From Diplonema japonicum (lineage: Eukaryota > Euglenozoa > Diplonemea > Diplonemida > Diplonemidae), in assembly GCA_964019335.1 (NCBI GenBank), contig OZ025701.1, forward strand, positions 420,238 through 484,237: 64,000 nucleotides of DNA. Direction: 5' to 3'. Position numbers and translations under genes: made by a program. Under the pieces are notes generated by a model, which saw only the letters and a program-made list of their open reading frames with translations, was not told the DNA's origin and ran no database searches. This document shows, piece after piece, positions 1 to 10,649 of this stretch (within the stretch, counting starts at the first letter, position 1; each line of letters begins with the position of its first letter).

Positions 1-223
1 AACATTTGTGTCTGCGATAATGGTCTTGACAGGGTGAAGGGGGAGGATGTAATATGATGAGGAGAAAGAAAGAAAAAGGGGAAAAGAAAAGGATAAGAAA
101 GAACCTAAAAAAGAAAAAGAAAAGAAAAAAAGAAATAGAAACTTATTAAAAAAAGGGCTATGGCCCCCACCCTCCTCCTGTTTCTTTACACTGACAGCAC
201 TGGACACTGACGGCTGCGGCCTA
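1..223. other. Non-coding, A-rich low-complexity flank
   Basis: This stretch is A/G-rich with no supported gene. It lies downstream (3') of the SF3B4 gene and probably holds its 3' UTR and polyadenylation region. Confidence 0.5.
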
Positions 224-770
224 TCATTTCGGCGGCGGGGGTGGCACAGCGCTGTGCGGCGGAGGAGGGATGCTAGGCGGCGCAGGTTGGACTGGCTGCC
301 CGGGTGGCGGAGGTGGTGGTATGCCAGGCATAGGTGGCGGCGGCACATCAGACAGGGGAGGAGGTGCTCCTGCTGCGGCAGGCGGCATGCCAGGCGGCAG
401 AGGCTGCCCAACCGGGGCCGGGAAGGGAGGCGGCATCCCGGGCATCCCCATTGGCGGGGGCATCCCAGGCATCCCCATTGGAGGCATCCCAGGGAACCCG
501 GGGAACCCAGACGGGGGCATCCCAGGCATTCCGGGGTGAGCAGGCATCCCGGGCATGCCAGGCGGCATCCCTAGAGGCATGCCAGGTGGAACATGCATCC
601 CAGGCGGAGGAGGCATCATGCCGGGGGGCATGGGCATGCCCGGAGGCATGCCAGGTGTTGTAGAAGGAGGAAGCGGCATGCCTGGGGGCATAGGCATCCC
701 AGGGGGCATGCCGGGGGGTAGGGGCATGCCAGGAGGCATGCCTGGGGGGGGTGGAATGAGCCCAGGTGTT
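224..770 (-). repeat. Pro-Gly-Met repeat tract in SF3B4 tail
   Basis: On the plus strand the region is built of imperfect units of the type GGCATGCC/GGCATCCC. They encode PPGMP-like repeats on the minus strand. Such tracts are typical of SF3B4 C-termini and may vary in copy number. Confidence 0.7.
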
Positions 771-1604
771 GATGAGCCGCCTGCATTGAACGTGGGAGCC
801 TGCTGCATGGCAGATATCTGTTTTCTCTTTTTTTATTTTTTTCCCTTAACATACCGCTGCGTCGTCTGCAGGGCCGCTCACGGGAGCACCAGGACCGTCA
901 CTGAAGTACTTGTTGGCTTGCGGTGTCTTGGCATCCTCAGGTTGGACGCTGCTGACGCTCGACGCCAGGAAACGCTCGGAATCAGTACCGTGCCGTTCCT
1001 TTCCGTCTCTTTTGAGAGCATACTGGAGTTGCACCTTCTTGTTCATCAGGAAGCGGTTGTTCATGGCCTGCGTGTGTGGTGTGTGGTGTGGTGTTCCACC
1101 CGACTAACATACATCGATCGCTTGATCAGCTGCTTCGAACGATTCAAAAGACACAAAACCAAAGCCCTTGCTCCCCCCTGTGTCGTCCCGCGCAATCTTG
1201 GGCTGTGCTGACACACCACCGAATGAACTGAACGTCTCCGAGAGCAGCTTCTCATCAACATCAGGGTCCAGGTTCCCAACGAAGATGTTGGCCCCGATGT
1301 CGACGTGCTGTGCAGTGCCCTCTGTGTTCACCTTGGACAGCCGCAGGGGCTTCCCCAGCAGCTTCACCATGTTCATAACCTTCTGCGCATAGTTGCAGTC
1401 TTCTTCCATCTTAAACTCCACGAACGCGGTCCCCTGCGAGTTCCCTGTCTCCTTGTCCTTCATGATGTGCACGGAGTTCACAGGGCCCGCTTGGATCATC
1501 AGCTCCCATAGCAGCTCCTCTTCACAGTCGGGGTCTAGATTCGATACTCGCAGTGTGGCATCCTCGTTGTGCTCCTCGATGAGCCCAAATGCTGTGGCAG
1601 CCAT
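224..1604 (-). CDS. SF3B4: Splicing factor 3B subunit 4 (SF3b49) homologue
   Basis: This is a spliceosome subunit of the SF3b part of U2 snRNP, which helps tether U2 near the branch site. The exons are 1604-1113, 1067-855 and 817-224, giving about 432 residues; human SF3B4 is of similar size. Two RRM domains occupy roughly residues 10-90 and 95-180, with RNP-like segments such as FVGNL and KGFGFVSF. A long Gly/Met/Pro-rich tail (PGMPPGMP-type repeats) follows, as in the family. The introns are 1112-1068 (45 bp, GTATGT...GCAG) and 854-818 (37 bp, GTATGT...ACAG), both phase 0; the first restores the RRM2 continuation QAID-AMNN. I chose the ATG at 1604 because the codon further upstream is GTG. 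A pyrimidine tract ending CTTCTAG at about 1641 is a plausible trans-splice acceptor. Confidence 0.93.
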
Positions 1605-1760
1605 GTGGTCCACCTTGTTGTGATGTAATGAAAAAGCCCACTAGAAGGGAAGGGGGGGGAGAAAAAGAAAACAACCCCATAATGTGATATCATCCCCCCC
1701 CTCCCCCTCCCCCCCATGACACAAAAACAAAAAAAAAAAAAAAAAACAAAGCCCTAGCGC

Positions 1761-2186
1761 TTACGACCTACCGAAGTGGCTGAGGATCATGTCGAGGGCC
1801 TTGGACTTCTCACCGTAGTCAGTCACCGCCACGCACGAGGCGCCGATGACCTTCTTGATGTTGGCGGCCTGGTCGTACTTGGCAAGACCAACCCACTCGC
1901 CGAGCTTCTTCTTCTCGGGGACCTTGATGAGGTCGATGCCGTGCTCGGTGCAGAGGGCCTCGATCAGGGCGGTGTAGGCACCCTCGTTACAGTCCTCGGC
2001 AAGGACGCACAAGTGCGCCACACGCTTGTCAAGAGCCTTGACGGTCTCGTGGAGACCCCTGCACAGACCCTTGTGGAACCTGGCCCTCTTCAGCACCTGC
2101 TGAAGGGCGGCGTTCATGTCCTCAGGCTCCTCATCCTCCTCAACCTGAGGGGTCTCCTCGACAACGTCCTCAACAATGTCAGACAT
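1761..2186 (-). CDS. RPS12: 40S ribosomal protein S12 (eS12)
   Basis: This is a small-subunit cytosolic ribosomal protein of 141 residues, close to the usual eS12 length. The acidic N-terminus is followed by the conserved eL8/eS12-type fold: ALQQVLKRA, the GLHETVKALDKR helix, CVLAEDCNE, and IDLIKVPEKKKLGEWVGL. The C-terminus is typical (TDYGEKSKALDMIL). It is a single uninterrupted exon, with ATG at 2186 and stop TAA at 1761. A pyrimidine-rich segment ending CACAG sits at about 2211, giving a leader of about 24 bases if trans-spliced there. It lies downstream of the potassium channel gene in transcription order. Confidence 0.95.
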   Translation of the reverse strand: MSDIVEDVVEETPQVEEDEEPEDMNAALQQVLKRARFHKGLCRGLHETVKALDKRVAHLCVLAEDCNEGAYTALIEALCTEHGIDLIKVPEKKKLGEWVGLAKYDQAANIKKVIGASCVAVTDYGEKSKALDMILSHFGRS

Positions 2187-2650
2187 GTTAATTTAAAAGG
2201 GGTAGGATATCTGTGAAGGGGGCGGTAGAATTAAAAAAAAAAAAAACACATGATTTTATTCAGGCGGTATAAAATAAATAAATAAATAAACATGAAAGAG
2301 AGAAGAGAGAGAAAAAAAAGGAGGGAAGAGGAAGCAAGGCCCCATTTATTCATCAGTAGAAACTAGATACTCGGGGGGGGGGGGGGGGGGGGGAAGATAA
2401 ACTCTGGGAAGTGGGAGGAATAAAACGTGACTTTAAGGGAAATAAAGTGCGGGTGTGAAGGGAGATGGAGGTGGAAAACAAAAAAAAAAAAAAAAAAAAA
2501 AAAAGCTCGGAAAAAAAAAAAGAAGTGTATGTAACAAATAGAAAGAAAATTGTTAGCAACGCATCCACCACACACAACAAAAGAGAAAAAAAAAAAGAAA
2601 AACACGCTTGGAAAAGCATCCTAAAAGAAAAAAAAAACCCCACCCACCCC

Positions 2651-3053
2651 TCATGCAAGCTGCACATCACCAATAGACTGCACGGGAACCGAAAGCAACT
2701 GTTGAGTAGGCAACCGGGAGCAGCAGTGTGTATAAGTAACCTCTATTTCCACCACGAGATAAGGGACAGCGCATTGAACCTGCTGTAGCGTGGCAGGGCT
2801 GTCTAGGTGTACAGAAAGCTGAATATTGTTGGGAGGCCGCTGGTAATCGCACACAATCTGGAATTATTTCGTTTTTTTTTTTTCCCCCTTCATACTTCCG
2901 CGCTCTCCACAAAATTTTCCAAACCCGGTATCCATCCCCGGAGGGTTTCTATTTCCCGGCAATAAATATTAGTCGGGTTCGCCCCAGGGTACTCCCTCCA
3001 CTTTTTGAGCTCCGCGAAGGCCGCATCACGGGTTTCTTGTGAATCTATTTCGA

Positions 3054-3089
<36 letters not shown>

Positions 3090-3196
3090 CCCTTTTTTCC
3101 CCACCGTACCTGCATGATCAGCAACCGGGGCCCGTCCTCCTCATCACCCATAGAATACACCTTTGTAATTTGCAATTGGGGCTCGTATCGAAACTG

Positions 3197-3227
<31 letters not shown>

Positions 3228-4732
3228 CCCCACAATAATGATACTTGAAATGTAGCGCTCATTTTGTTTTTTTGCTGCTCGGCCAGCTTTGCTTCACGAT
3301 TCCGCTGGTTGAATTTCTTGACAAGGTGCTTCAAAGACCGCCCAGGCTGCGGCCTATTCCTGGGAGACAACGCATCAGCCTCCACAGGCTTGGTGTCGTT
3401 ACCATAAGAGGTGAGGTACACCGGGACCATCCCATTGGACTTCCGAAAGAAACAAGATATGCAGCCCAAGGGCAAGCCGTGTCTAGGGAGGGGTTCTGAA
3501 AAGCCGATACTGAGGCCGAATCGTTCGAACTCCCGTGAAAGATCGCCTTTAAACCGGCTTATTTGCTTGGTGATCTCTTTCGAACAGTCCTCCATAGTGG
3601 GGGGCTCGTCTTCCTCGTTGGATTCCTGCCCCAACGCGCGTTTTAACATTTCCGTGTGACGCTTAGTCTTCTTTTTGTGATCGGTAACGGCAGCGTTGAA
3701 ATTGTTGCCCACCATAATGACCGGCAAGGCCGCAACTAATATACCACACATCATGCAAAGGCTCGCAACGCATTTACCTAGAACCGACACGGGAACGGAA
3801 TCACCGTACCCAACGGTGGTAATGGTGACAATGCACCACCAGAAAGCTCCCGGTATAGATTGAAAGGGCGCTTTTGTTTTAGACTGTTCATCTGTGTACC
3901 ATGCCTCGTCGGCTTGTGAAAAACTGACCTCGCTCTGCTCCGCGATAAACATGGCTGACGAGAATAACAAAAGGCAGATGATGATCAGAAACAGTAGAAG
4001 AGATAGGGCGTCCATGCTCCTTGCCACCGCCATGGCGACAAGCTGCAAGTTCGTGCTGTACTTAGATAGTTTTAAGACCCTGAAAACTCGGATCAATCTC
4101 ACAACCCGTAGAATAATCAGCGATCCGGCTCCATTTCCAGATTGGCCTGACACCGACATGATTTGCGTGAAATACCATGGCAGGATGGATATTAGATCGA
4201 TCCAGTTTAAAGGGTCTTTGAAGAATTTTTTGAGGTTATTCACGGTGAGGACGCGGAGGAGGAACTCGATCGTGAAGAGGAAGATGCAAACCATCTCTAT
4301 TATTACCAGTGATTTCTCGCCTTTTTCGTAGTACTGAGGGAGGGACTCGATGCAGAAACAGGTTACGGAGATTACAATCACAGCGAAAACTGACATGCTG
4401 ATTGCGGTTTGTGCAACGGCTGCCCGTTCGTTCCACGTTGGTACACCGGGGTCGAGCAAGGAGTATATTTTGTCCCTTAGGGTTTGTGGTGTGCTTAGTT
4501 CCATGACGTTGGAGTCGCCCCCGACTTTTACGTGTTTCATGGCCTTCAGTGCCAGTAAACGGCCGCGTACAACTGATGCTATTCGGGGGCGGCCGTCGAC
4601 ATTATCGGGTAAAGGGATTGCCGAGTCCCCTTCCTGGCTCGCATCTTCTACTTCGTACAGGGCGCCCCCTACATGGATGTTGTTGCTGTTGAGTTGATTG
4701 CTGTCTTCAAGACCTTTCTGGTCACCTTGCAT
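2651..4732 (-). CDS. Voltage-gated potassium channel (Kv-type, six TM)
   Basis: This is a plasma-membrane K+ channel alpha subunit. The exons are 4732-3245, 3193-3110, 3054-2896 and 2857-2651, giving about 645 residues. S1 is near residues 108-130, S2 141-163, S3 176-192, an Arg-rich S4 (LRVVRLIRVFRVLKLSK) 208-224, S5 242-264, the pore with TTVGYGD at 305-311, and S6 to about 341. No N-terminal T1 domain is apparent. The three introns are 51, 55 and 38 bp. The first two end in long adenine runs, and both read open as artificial poly-Lys. After splicing, the tail continues as an unrecognised soluble segment (ELKKWREYPGANPT, DYQRPPNNIQ). The ATG at 4732 follows an in-frame TGA. Overlapping upstream ATGs at 4739/4736 encode a tiny peptide that ends in the TGA just past the start. 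Confidence 0.88.
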
Positions 4733-4962
4733 CGCTCATCATTTGGGGGGGAGAGAATCCTTTTTTGCGAAATTTCTCTCTCCCCTTTTTTTTTTGTGTT
4801 TTTTGTTTATTTTGTCGAGATTTTTTGGTTTTGCCCCCCCCGTCTTCCCCTCCCATCCTTTTTTTTTTTGTTTTTGTTTTTGTTTTTGTTTTTGTTTTTG
4901 TTTTTTTTTTTTTTTTTTTTTTTCAAAATTTTCAAAAAAAATAAAAAAAAATAAAAAAATAC

Positions 4963-5238
4963 TCACATTGGAGAATACACCTTCATGTGCATGTAATTTG
5001 CTAGCGTTGCAGACGCTGCCAGCCTCCCTCCTGTGTCGGCGTCCAGGGGGCCCATTGCATACCCGCGCATGTTGCAGGACATAGGTCGCCAGCTGTCTCG
5101 AAGCCCCAGAGCCGATTTTATCTTTGCCGGGATTACTACCTTCGCGACGCTGGGAGCCATGCCCTTAGGAGCTTCTACACATAAATATTTCCAATGGTGC
5201 TCCCCAATCTGGACGGCACCCGTGGTGGAAAAACTCAT
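4963..5238 (-). CDS. Small hypothetical protein, 91 residues
   Basis: I do not recognise this protein. It is a single open frame from ATG 5238 to a stop at 4963, with mixed composition unlike the surrounding low-complexity DNA. It is preceded by a strong pyrimidine-tract acceptor (TTTTTTTTCTCTTAACAG, AG at 5257), which supports it as a gene start. No TM segment or known motif is seen. The 3' end is uncertain: GTGAGT at the stop codon could be a 5' splice site. Joining it to an AG at the end of the downstream adenine run would add a short Lys-rich tail that ends within the Kv start region. Short length and absence of a family match keep confidence moderate. Confidence 0.5.
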   Translation of the reverse strand: MSFSTTGAVQIGEHHWKYLCVEAPKGMAPSVAKVVIPAKIKSALGLRDSWRPMSCNMRGYAMGPLDADTGGRLAASATLANYMHMKVYSPM

Positions 5239-5374
5239 TTTGTAAAACGTGTAAACCTGTTAAGAGAAAAAAAAGGGGGGGGGGAAGCAGAACAAAAATA
5301 GAAAAATACTAAAGAGGAAAAAAAAAAGGGGGAGTGGGGAGAAATAAAATAAATGATAGAATGCCATCACTTTT

Positions 5375-5377
<3 letters not shown>

Positions 5378-5412
<35 letters not shown>
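5378..5412. repeat. (TG)n microsatellite
   Basis: About 17 tandem TG dinucleotides lie in an intergenic region. Confidence 0.9.
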
Positions 5413-5415
<3 letters not shown>

Positions 5416-6798
5416 TTTTTTTTTTTTTTAAATTCCTCCTTCCTCCTTTTTTTTTTTTCTCTTTTTCTCCTTTACCCTCCCCCCTCCGGAGAAGGTAAAA
5501 AGAAACAACAACAAAAAAAAAAGGAACTAAGAGAGGTGCGAGGTTGGGAAAGAAACGAAAGAAAGAAATAAATAAATAAAAAGAGGGGGTAGGGACAGAG
5601 CCCCCCCAGCGTTGTTGGGTTAACAAAAAAAAAAAAACACAAAAAAAAAAGGGACGGGGGTGGTTTCTTTTTTTTTTTCTCTCTCTTTTTTTTTTCCCCC
5701 TTCGATATTTGTCACAGGTTCTCGGTTATTTGTCTCTGGATTGTGACATTTATGAGTTGGATTATAAAAAAAAAGAAAAAAAAAAGAAAAAGAAAAGAAG
5801 GCTAGGCGAAAGGTGGGAAAAGTTTAATAATACCAGGGAAAGACATCGTAAAAAGCCTGCCCCTCAGGGGGGGAAGGGGAGGGAGGGTGGCTTCTATGGT
5901 GGGGTGGCCTCCCGCTCTGAACACAGCAACAACTGCTAAAAAAAAAAAAAAGGTTTTTTTTTTTAAAAAAAGAAAAGTAAGAAAGAAAAGAGACTGGGAG
6001 CCTTCCACAGGGCCCCATTTTTATTTCTTTCTTTATTTTCTTTTTTTTCTCATCGGACTATTTTTGTTTTTGTTTTTTTTTTTTTATTTTCTCTTCGTGA
6101 CCAGATGAGTAAGAGCATGTGGTTGAGGTATAGAAAGAAAAAAAAAAGGATATCATCAAGCCACCGTTTGCTCTTATTCTCTGTGCTTGTATGCGTTTTA
6201 CGAAAATTTAAAAAAAAGAAAAAGGAAAGAAAAAAAAAAAAGAGGGGGGAAAAAAAAACTTAGTAATGTGCCTGTTGTGAGCGCGTTTTTTTTTTCTTCT
6301 TTTTTTTCACCCCATCTTTTTTTTTCCCTTTTTTTTTCTCTCTTGTTGTTTACTTACAAAACACCAAAAAAAAAAAAGAAAAAAGCTCGAAATTTTGTTT
6401 TCTGCAACAAGCCCCCTCCTTTTTTTTTTCTCTTAAAAAGAGTGGTAACAATGCCACTTTATAATAAAAAAAAAGTTTTTTTTTATTCCACTAAACCCTA
6501 CTTCTGCCCGGTATTTAAAAAAAAGAGGGGGGGGTAAAAAAGGCTTGGGGGGTTTTTTTTTCTCTCTTTTTTAACTGTTGCCTTTACCCCCTCACAAAAA
6601 ATAGAATGGGGAAAAAAGTAAAAATACTGTTGAATCAATAAAGTACGTGAATTCTTTTTTTTTTTTTTTTCCGACTATAAATATCAGAACCCTGAACTTT
6701 ATCCGTTTTACAGTAAAATAAAATACACGGGGTGGGAACCCAAAAACATGTGAGATGCCATCGCCAAGTCCTGACACGCGGCGCATTGCTTCTTCTTT

Positions 6799-6832
<34 letters not shown>

Positions 6833-8211
6833 CCTTTTAACCCTTTTTGGGGGAAAAAAAACCCCTTATGGGTTTTCTTACCTTTTTCTTCTTTAGTGCC
6901 AGCGGTTCTAGTCCGAGGGCGATATATATAAAAAAAAAAAAAAAAAAAAAAAAGCCTATTTCTTTGTCTAAGGTATTTAACTGCTGGCATTCTAAGGGTT
7001 AAAGGGAGGGAGTAAAAAGGGGTTCCTTTCTTTTTCTTTTTTTTTTTTAAATTACTACGTTAGCAAAGCTTTGGCTTTTTTTTTTTTTCTTCTCGTTTTT
7101 TTTTTTTTAGGGGGCATAAGAGAAAAAAAAAGAAGAAAAGTGGAGTGCAAAAAAAAAGAAGAAAAAAGAAAAAAGAATAACACAACAATATTAAAATCTA
7201 GGCCAGGAAGGTATTTTTACTCTCCTCAATTTTTTACTTCATTCAGAATCCCTAATGAGAACGAGAAAAAAAAAAAAAAAAAAAAAAAAAAAAGAAAAAA
7301 AAAAGCCGAGTCAAATTTAAAAAGTATCATCGAAAAAAAAAATGGTATTTCTGGAGTGAAGATTGTGCAGTGAATGAAGTAAGATTGAGAGGATGCAACA
7401 AAAAAAAAAAAGAAAAAAGAAAAAAAAAAAAGAACAAAGAAAAGAAAATGCCAGCATATATTTCACATCTACAGGATGCTGACAGTAGTTACCCATTGTC
7501 TCTTGTTCTATTTTTTTTTTTTTTTTTTGTTTTTGCCTGCGAATTCTTTTTTTACTTTTCTCTTTTTCTTTAGGAGGGAACAACTTAAAAAAAGGGGATG
7601 AAGCATGGGAGCAGTTCAAAAAAAAGGGGGGGGGGTGGAGGAAGAAGAAAGAGAACGAACATGGGGAGAAAGATATATTTCGCTTGGAACGTGGACAAGG
7701 TGGGGAGGGCGGGTGAAGAAAAAGAACAGATTCAAAAGGGTAACCCTTGCATCCACTACTTTTCCTCCCCTTCACCACCCCGACCTTTTTTTTTTCCTTC
7801 TTTTTTTTTTCTTTCATTTCTTCTTCTTTTTTTTATTTCTTTTTTTTATTTTGTTTTGGAAGGGTGAAGCTATTAAAAAAAAAAAGATTTTCTTTTTAAA
7901 ATGGGAAGGGGAAAGAGCTAAAAAAAAAGGGGGGGGGAGGTAAATGGATGGCAAAAAAAAAAAAAAAAAAAAAAACCTCTTTCAACCCTTCCGACCCATG
8001 GGTTAAAAAAAAGATGAAACATTCGATGCCCATGAAGTAAGGGGAATGAGAAAAATAAGAAAGGACGGGTGAGGGTGGAAGGGGAACTGCTCGACCATGC
8101 GAAAGGGGGAAAAGAAAAGAAAAAAGAGAAAAATTGTGAAAAATTAAAAAGATAATAATAAGAGCAGAAAAGAATGCTGTATCAGAGGGAGAGAAGAAGA
8201 AAAAAAAAATA

Positions 8212-8863
8212 ACCTTCCATATTCGCCTGCCCTATGTCCCAAAGGGGTTATAGGGGGCTATAGGGGGGGAAATGTCAAAAATGCTCAAAGGTTCATTGAA
8301 TTTTTTTTTTTTCAAAAAATCCATATGTCGGACATGAAAGAACGGTGAGTTCCAAGGAAGTTCCAAAAAAAATTTTCCAAAAAAAGTTTTTTGGGGGCCA
8401 ACCAAAATGACCTTGGAAGTCGCCATTTTGAGTTTTGGCCATTTTTGCCAAACTTTTGCACCTGGGCACTTTTCCCTTTAAAAACCCTTGGAAAACTGGT
8501 TCGATCCCAGAAGCCAGCATCTTCCTGACCAGTAGTTCAGCGGAAAATATTTTCGAAGGCCAGGGTGGTCTAGTTGGGAGGGCTGTACCCTGCACCTAGG
8601 CGAAGCGGGTTCAAACCCCACTCCGGCGGATTTTTTTTAGGTACACCAGGAGAGAAACGAGCCTGTACCGGTATTTCTGCTTTCGTAAGCTTGTGGGAGT
8701 CTAGTTGAGAAAAGTGCAGTTTTGAGGGAGAAAAAATTCCATATGTCGGACATTGGGCCCCGGACGCAAATAAATCCATTCCAGCCCTAGAAAAAGCAAT
8801 TAAAAAATTTTTTAGCTCTTCAAAATGCGAGTTCTGGTCGATCACTTAGCGAATATGGAAGGT
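8212..8863. mobile_element. Non-autonomous DNA transposon-like element, 15-bp terminal inverted repeats
   Basis: Perfect 15-bp inverted repeats bound the element: ACCTTCCATATTCGC at 8212-8226 and its complement at 8849-8863. The flanks are AAATA on both sides (8207-8211 and 8864-8868), a possible 5-bp target duplication, though it sits in A-rich DNA. Inside, a 15-bp direct repeat CCATATGTCGGACAT occurs at 8321 and 8739. A tRNA-like segment lies at 8559-8627. No transposase is recognisable, so it looks like a deletion derivative or MITE-like element about 652 bp long. Confidence 0.6.
8559..8627 (+). other. tRNA-like segment with A-box and B-box (degenerate)
   Basis: The sequence TGGTCTAGTTGG (from 8566) fits a pol III A-box, and GGTTCAAACCC (from 8608) fits a B-box. 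A D-arm can be drawn (GTCT / AGTTGGGA / GGGC). The T-arm has four of five pairs, but the anticodon stem does not pair well and the acceptor arms are out of register. I read it as a tRNA-derived head (SINE-like) or a decayed tRNA, not a working tRNA gene. Confidence 0.4.
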
Positions 8864-9210
8864 AAATAAAATAAAAACACTTTTTTCTTCTTTTTCGGAA
8901 CCACATGGCTTGCCAACTCTAAACAAAACCAAAAAAAAAATATTTCCGTCTTTCCCGCCCCCTTTTTTTTTTCTCTTCTCCCCTTCTCTACTTTAAAAAA
9001 AGCTTTAAAAATTGACTTTGCGAGAAAAAAAAGAAGGGAAAAACATGCACCCCCCCCCCCCCCCTACCCGACACTGCAGGGGAAAAAAAATGGGAAATAA
9101 AAAAAGAGAAGGGGGTAAAAAAAAAAAAATACCCCCTCCCCTCAACAACCAAAACCAAAACCCCAACCACACGAAAAAAAATCTTTTTTGTTCAATAAAA
9201 AAAGTTTTTT

Positions 9211-9251
9211 TTAGGTCATCAGAACATCGGAAGAAGCAACGCGGAGCATCT

Positions 9252-9283
<32 letters not shown>

Positions 9284-10524
9284 TAATATTCCCGTTATCA
9301 TACCCCTGCAGCAACGCCAGAAGGCGTGAACATCTCGGGTGTGATGCCGCTCGGTGACGCCGCAAGCTGTGTGTTTAAAAAGTTACCGCAGCTCCCGATG
9401 GTAGCACACACCGATTCCGGGGAAGCACCGAGGGCCGTTCTGAAGAAATGGTCATGCGACTCAAAGGGACTGTTCTCCCCCTTCGACGCGATATGCGCCC
9501 GCCAATGCGACTGGATAACAAAAGCCGCAGCATGCTGCTGCCACTTCGGCGCACCCGACAAGACGGCCGACGTAACACTTGATGTGGAGCTTATCCGCGG
9601 GATGGCAACAGGAGCACGCGTAGCAGGGGGCGCAAAGCTCGAAGCAACAGCACCCGCCCTTGTCACCACCGCACGTGCCAACACCGCCATGGGGTCGATC
9701 AAAGGCACACAATCGTGATGAGTATTCGGCAGTGCTAAGGGTATTTCAGTGCATCCCAATATAATCGCCTCCGCACCTTGTGAAACAAGGTCAGTGGCGA
9801 ACATTTCAAATGAAGAAAGAGCTTCAGGTGATGTTGGTTGCACAGCCTTGACACCCCAGTCCCTGTTGTAGATGGCGTCGTGGACCATGTGCTGCATGGA
9901 CGCGTCGACCTGCACCACGCTGAACCCCTGCGGTTCGAGCAGATCGTGGTAAACACGACTGTTTCGTGTGCCGGTGGTTGAGAGAAGTCCGATTTTTCTC
10001 GCGCCGGGGACGATGGTGTTGATCGCGCGGACGGTCTCGTCCAACATGTGCACCAGCTTCACGGTGTTCGAGATACCAGTGTCGTCGAGGATTCTCACAA
10101 ACTCGTCCCAGATTTTTGGAGCGTGGAATGTGTTGCACGGTACACCCGCTACTGCGGTTATCTTCCCGCTTGTCTGAACCGACTCCGCAAGCGCCGCCAT
10201 AGTTCTCGCCATCCCCACCGCCGGTGACTTCTCGCTCTCCCCCAATAGGTACGACGTCCTGTCCGCTACGTCCGGACGCGAAATGTGATGAACCTCGCAG
10301 TGACTCTGATCAGTACCATCGGAAACAGTGGCTTCAATGATTTTCCTGTGAAGTATTACACCAGCAGCAGGGCCTACCCCACCACCAATCCCGATGCACA
10401 CGGTCTTGGAGCTGGGGGCCACTGTACTCTCGAATTCGAGAGTGACCCTGCTGCTGTGCTGATTATACCCACTATTCCCACTACTACTCGACTCACTCGA
10501 ACCGGCGTCGGCGCTGCTGGACAT
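9211..10524 (-). CDS. Aspartate/glutamate racemase family protein with C-terminal IQ motif
   Basis: A PLP-independent amino-acid racemase fold of the Asp/Glu/hydantoin racemase superfamily, probably cytosolic; the substrate cannot be told from sequence. The exons are 10524-9304 and 9249-9211, giving about 419 residues. The family signatures are GGGVGPAAG, VPCNTFH with catalytic Cys at about 130, and LGCTEIPL with the second catalytic Cys at about 258. A calmodulin-type IQ motif (AFVIQSHWRAH) lies at about 331-349, which is unusual for racemases. The 54-bp intron 9303-9250 (GTATGA...adenine run...ACAG) adds twelve residues in place of a TGA read inside the intron. I chose ATG 10524 because the hydrophobic upstream frame lies before a likely acceptor (CACACCACAG) and would be untranslated. 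Confidence 0.85.
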
Positions 10525-10649
10525 GTTAATGATAGAAACGAAGGAGCTGTGGTGTGATGGGAAAAGAAAGAAACAGATGAATAGAAGGATAAAAAAGAAT
10601 ATTCGCTTTAAACATGGTACAATTGGTACATCTAAGGTTGACGAGTGTG

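Larger units (their letters stand above)
5258..9210. other. Gene-poor low-complexity interval
   Basis: Nearly 4 kb without a supported gene. It is dominated by A, T, G and C homopolymer runs, with a (TG)n microsatellite at about 5378-5412. The open frames here are mostly Phe/Lys/Gly runs. The 8212-8863 segment is a separate inverted-repeat element. A mixed-composition patch on the minus strand around 6660-6790 (reading MRRVSGLGDGISHVFGFPPR) has no supporting context and I do not call it. Confidence 0.6.

Noticed and set aside
3026-3244. Poly-Lys segments as part of the Kv channel protein
   Set aside because: They are adenine runs inside GT-AG introns. Splicing gives a normal-composition tail that continues to 2651.
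6592-7002. Possible piggyBac relic bounded by TTAACCC at 6837 and GGGTTAA near 7002
   Set aside because: Only about five bases beyond TTAA match, and no transposase sequence lies between.
8559-8630. Functional tRNA gene
   Set aside because: A- and B-box and D-arm are good, but the anticodon stem does not pair and the acceptor strands are out of register.
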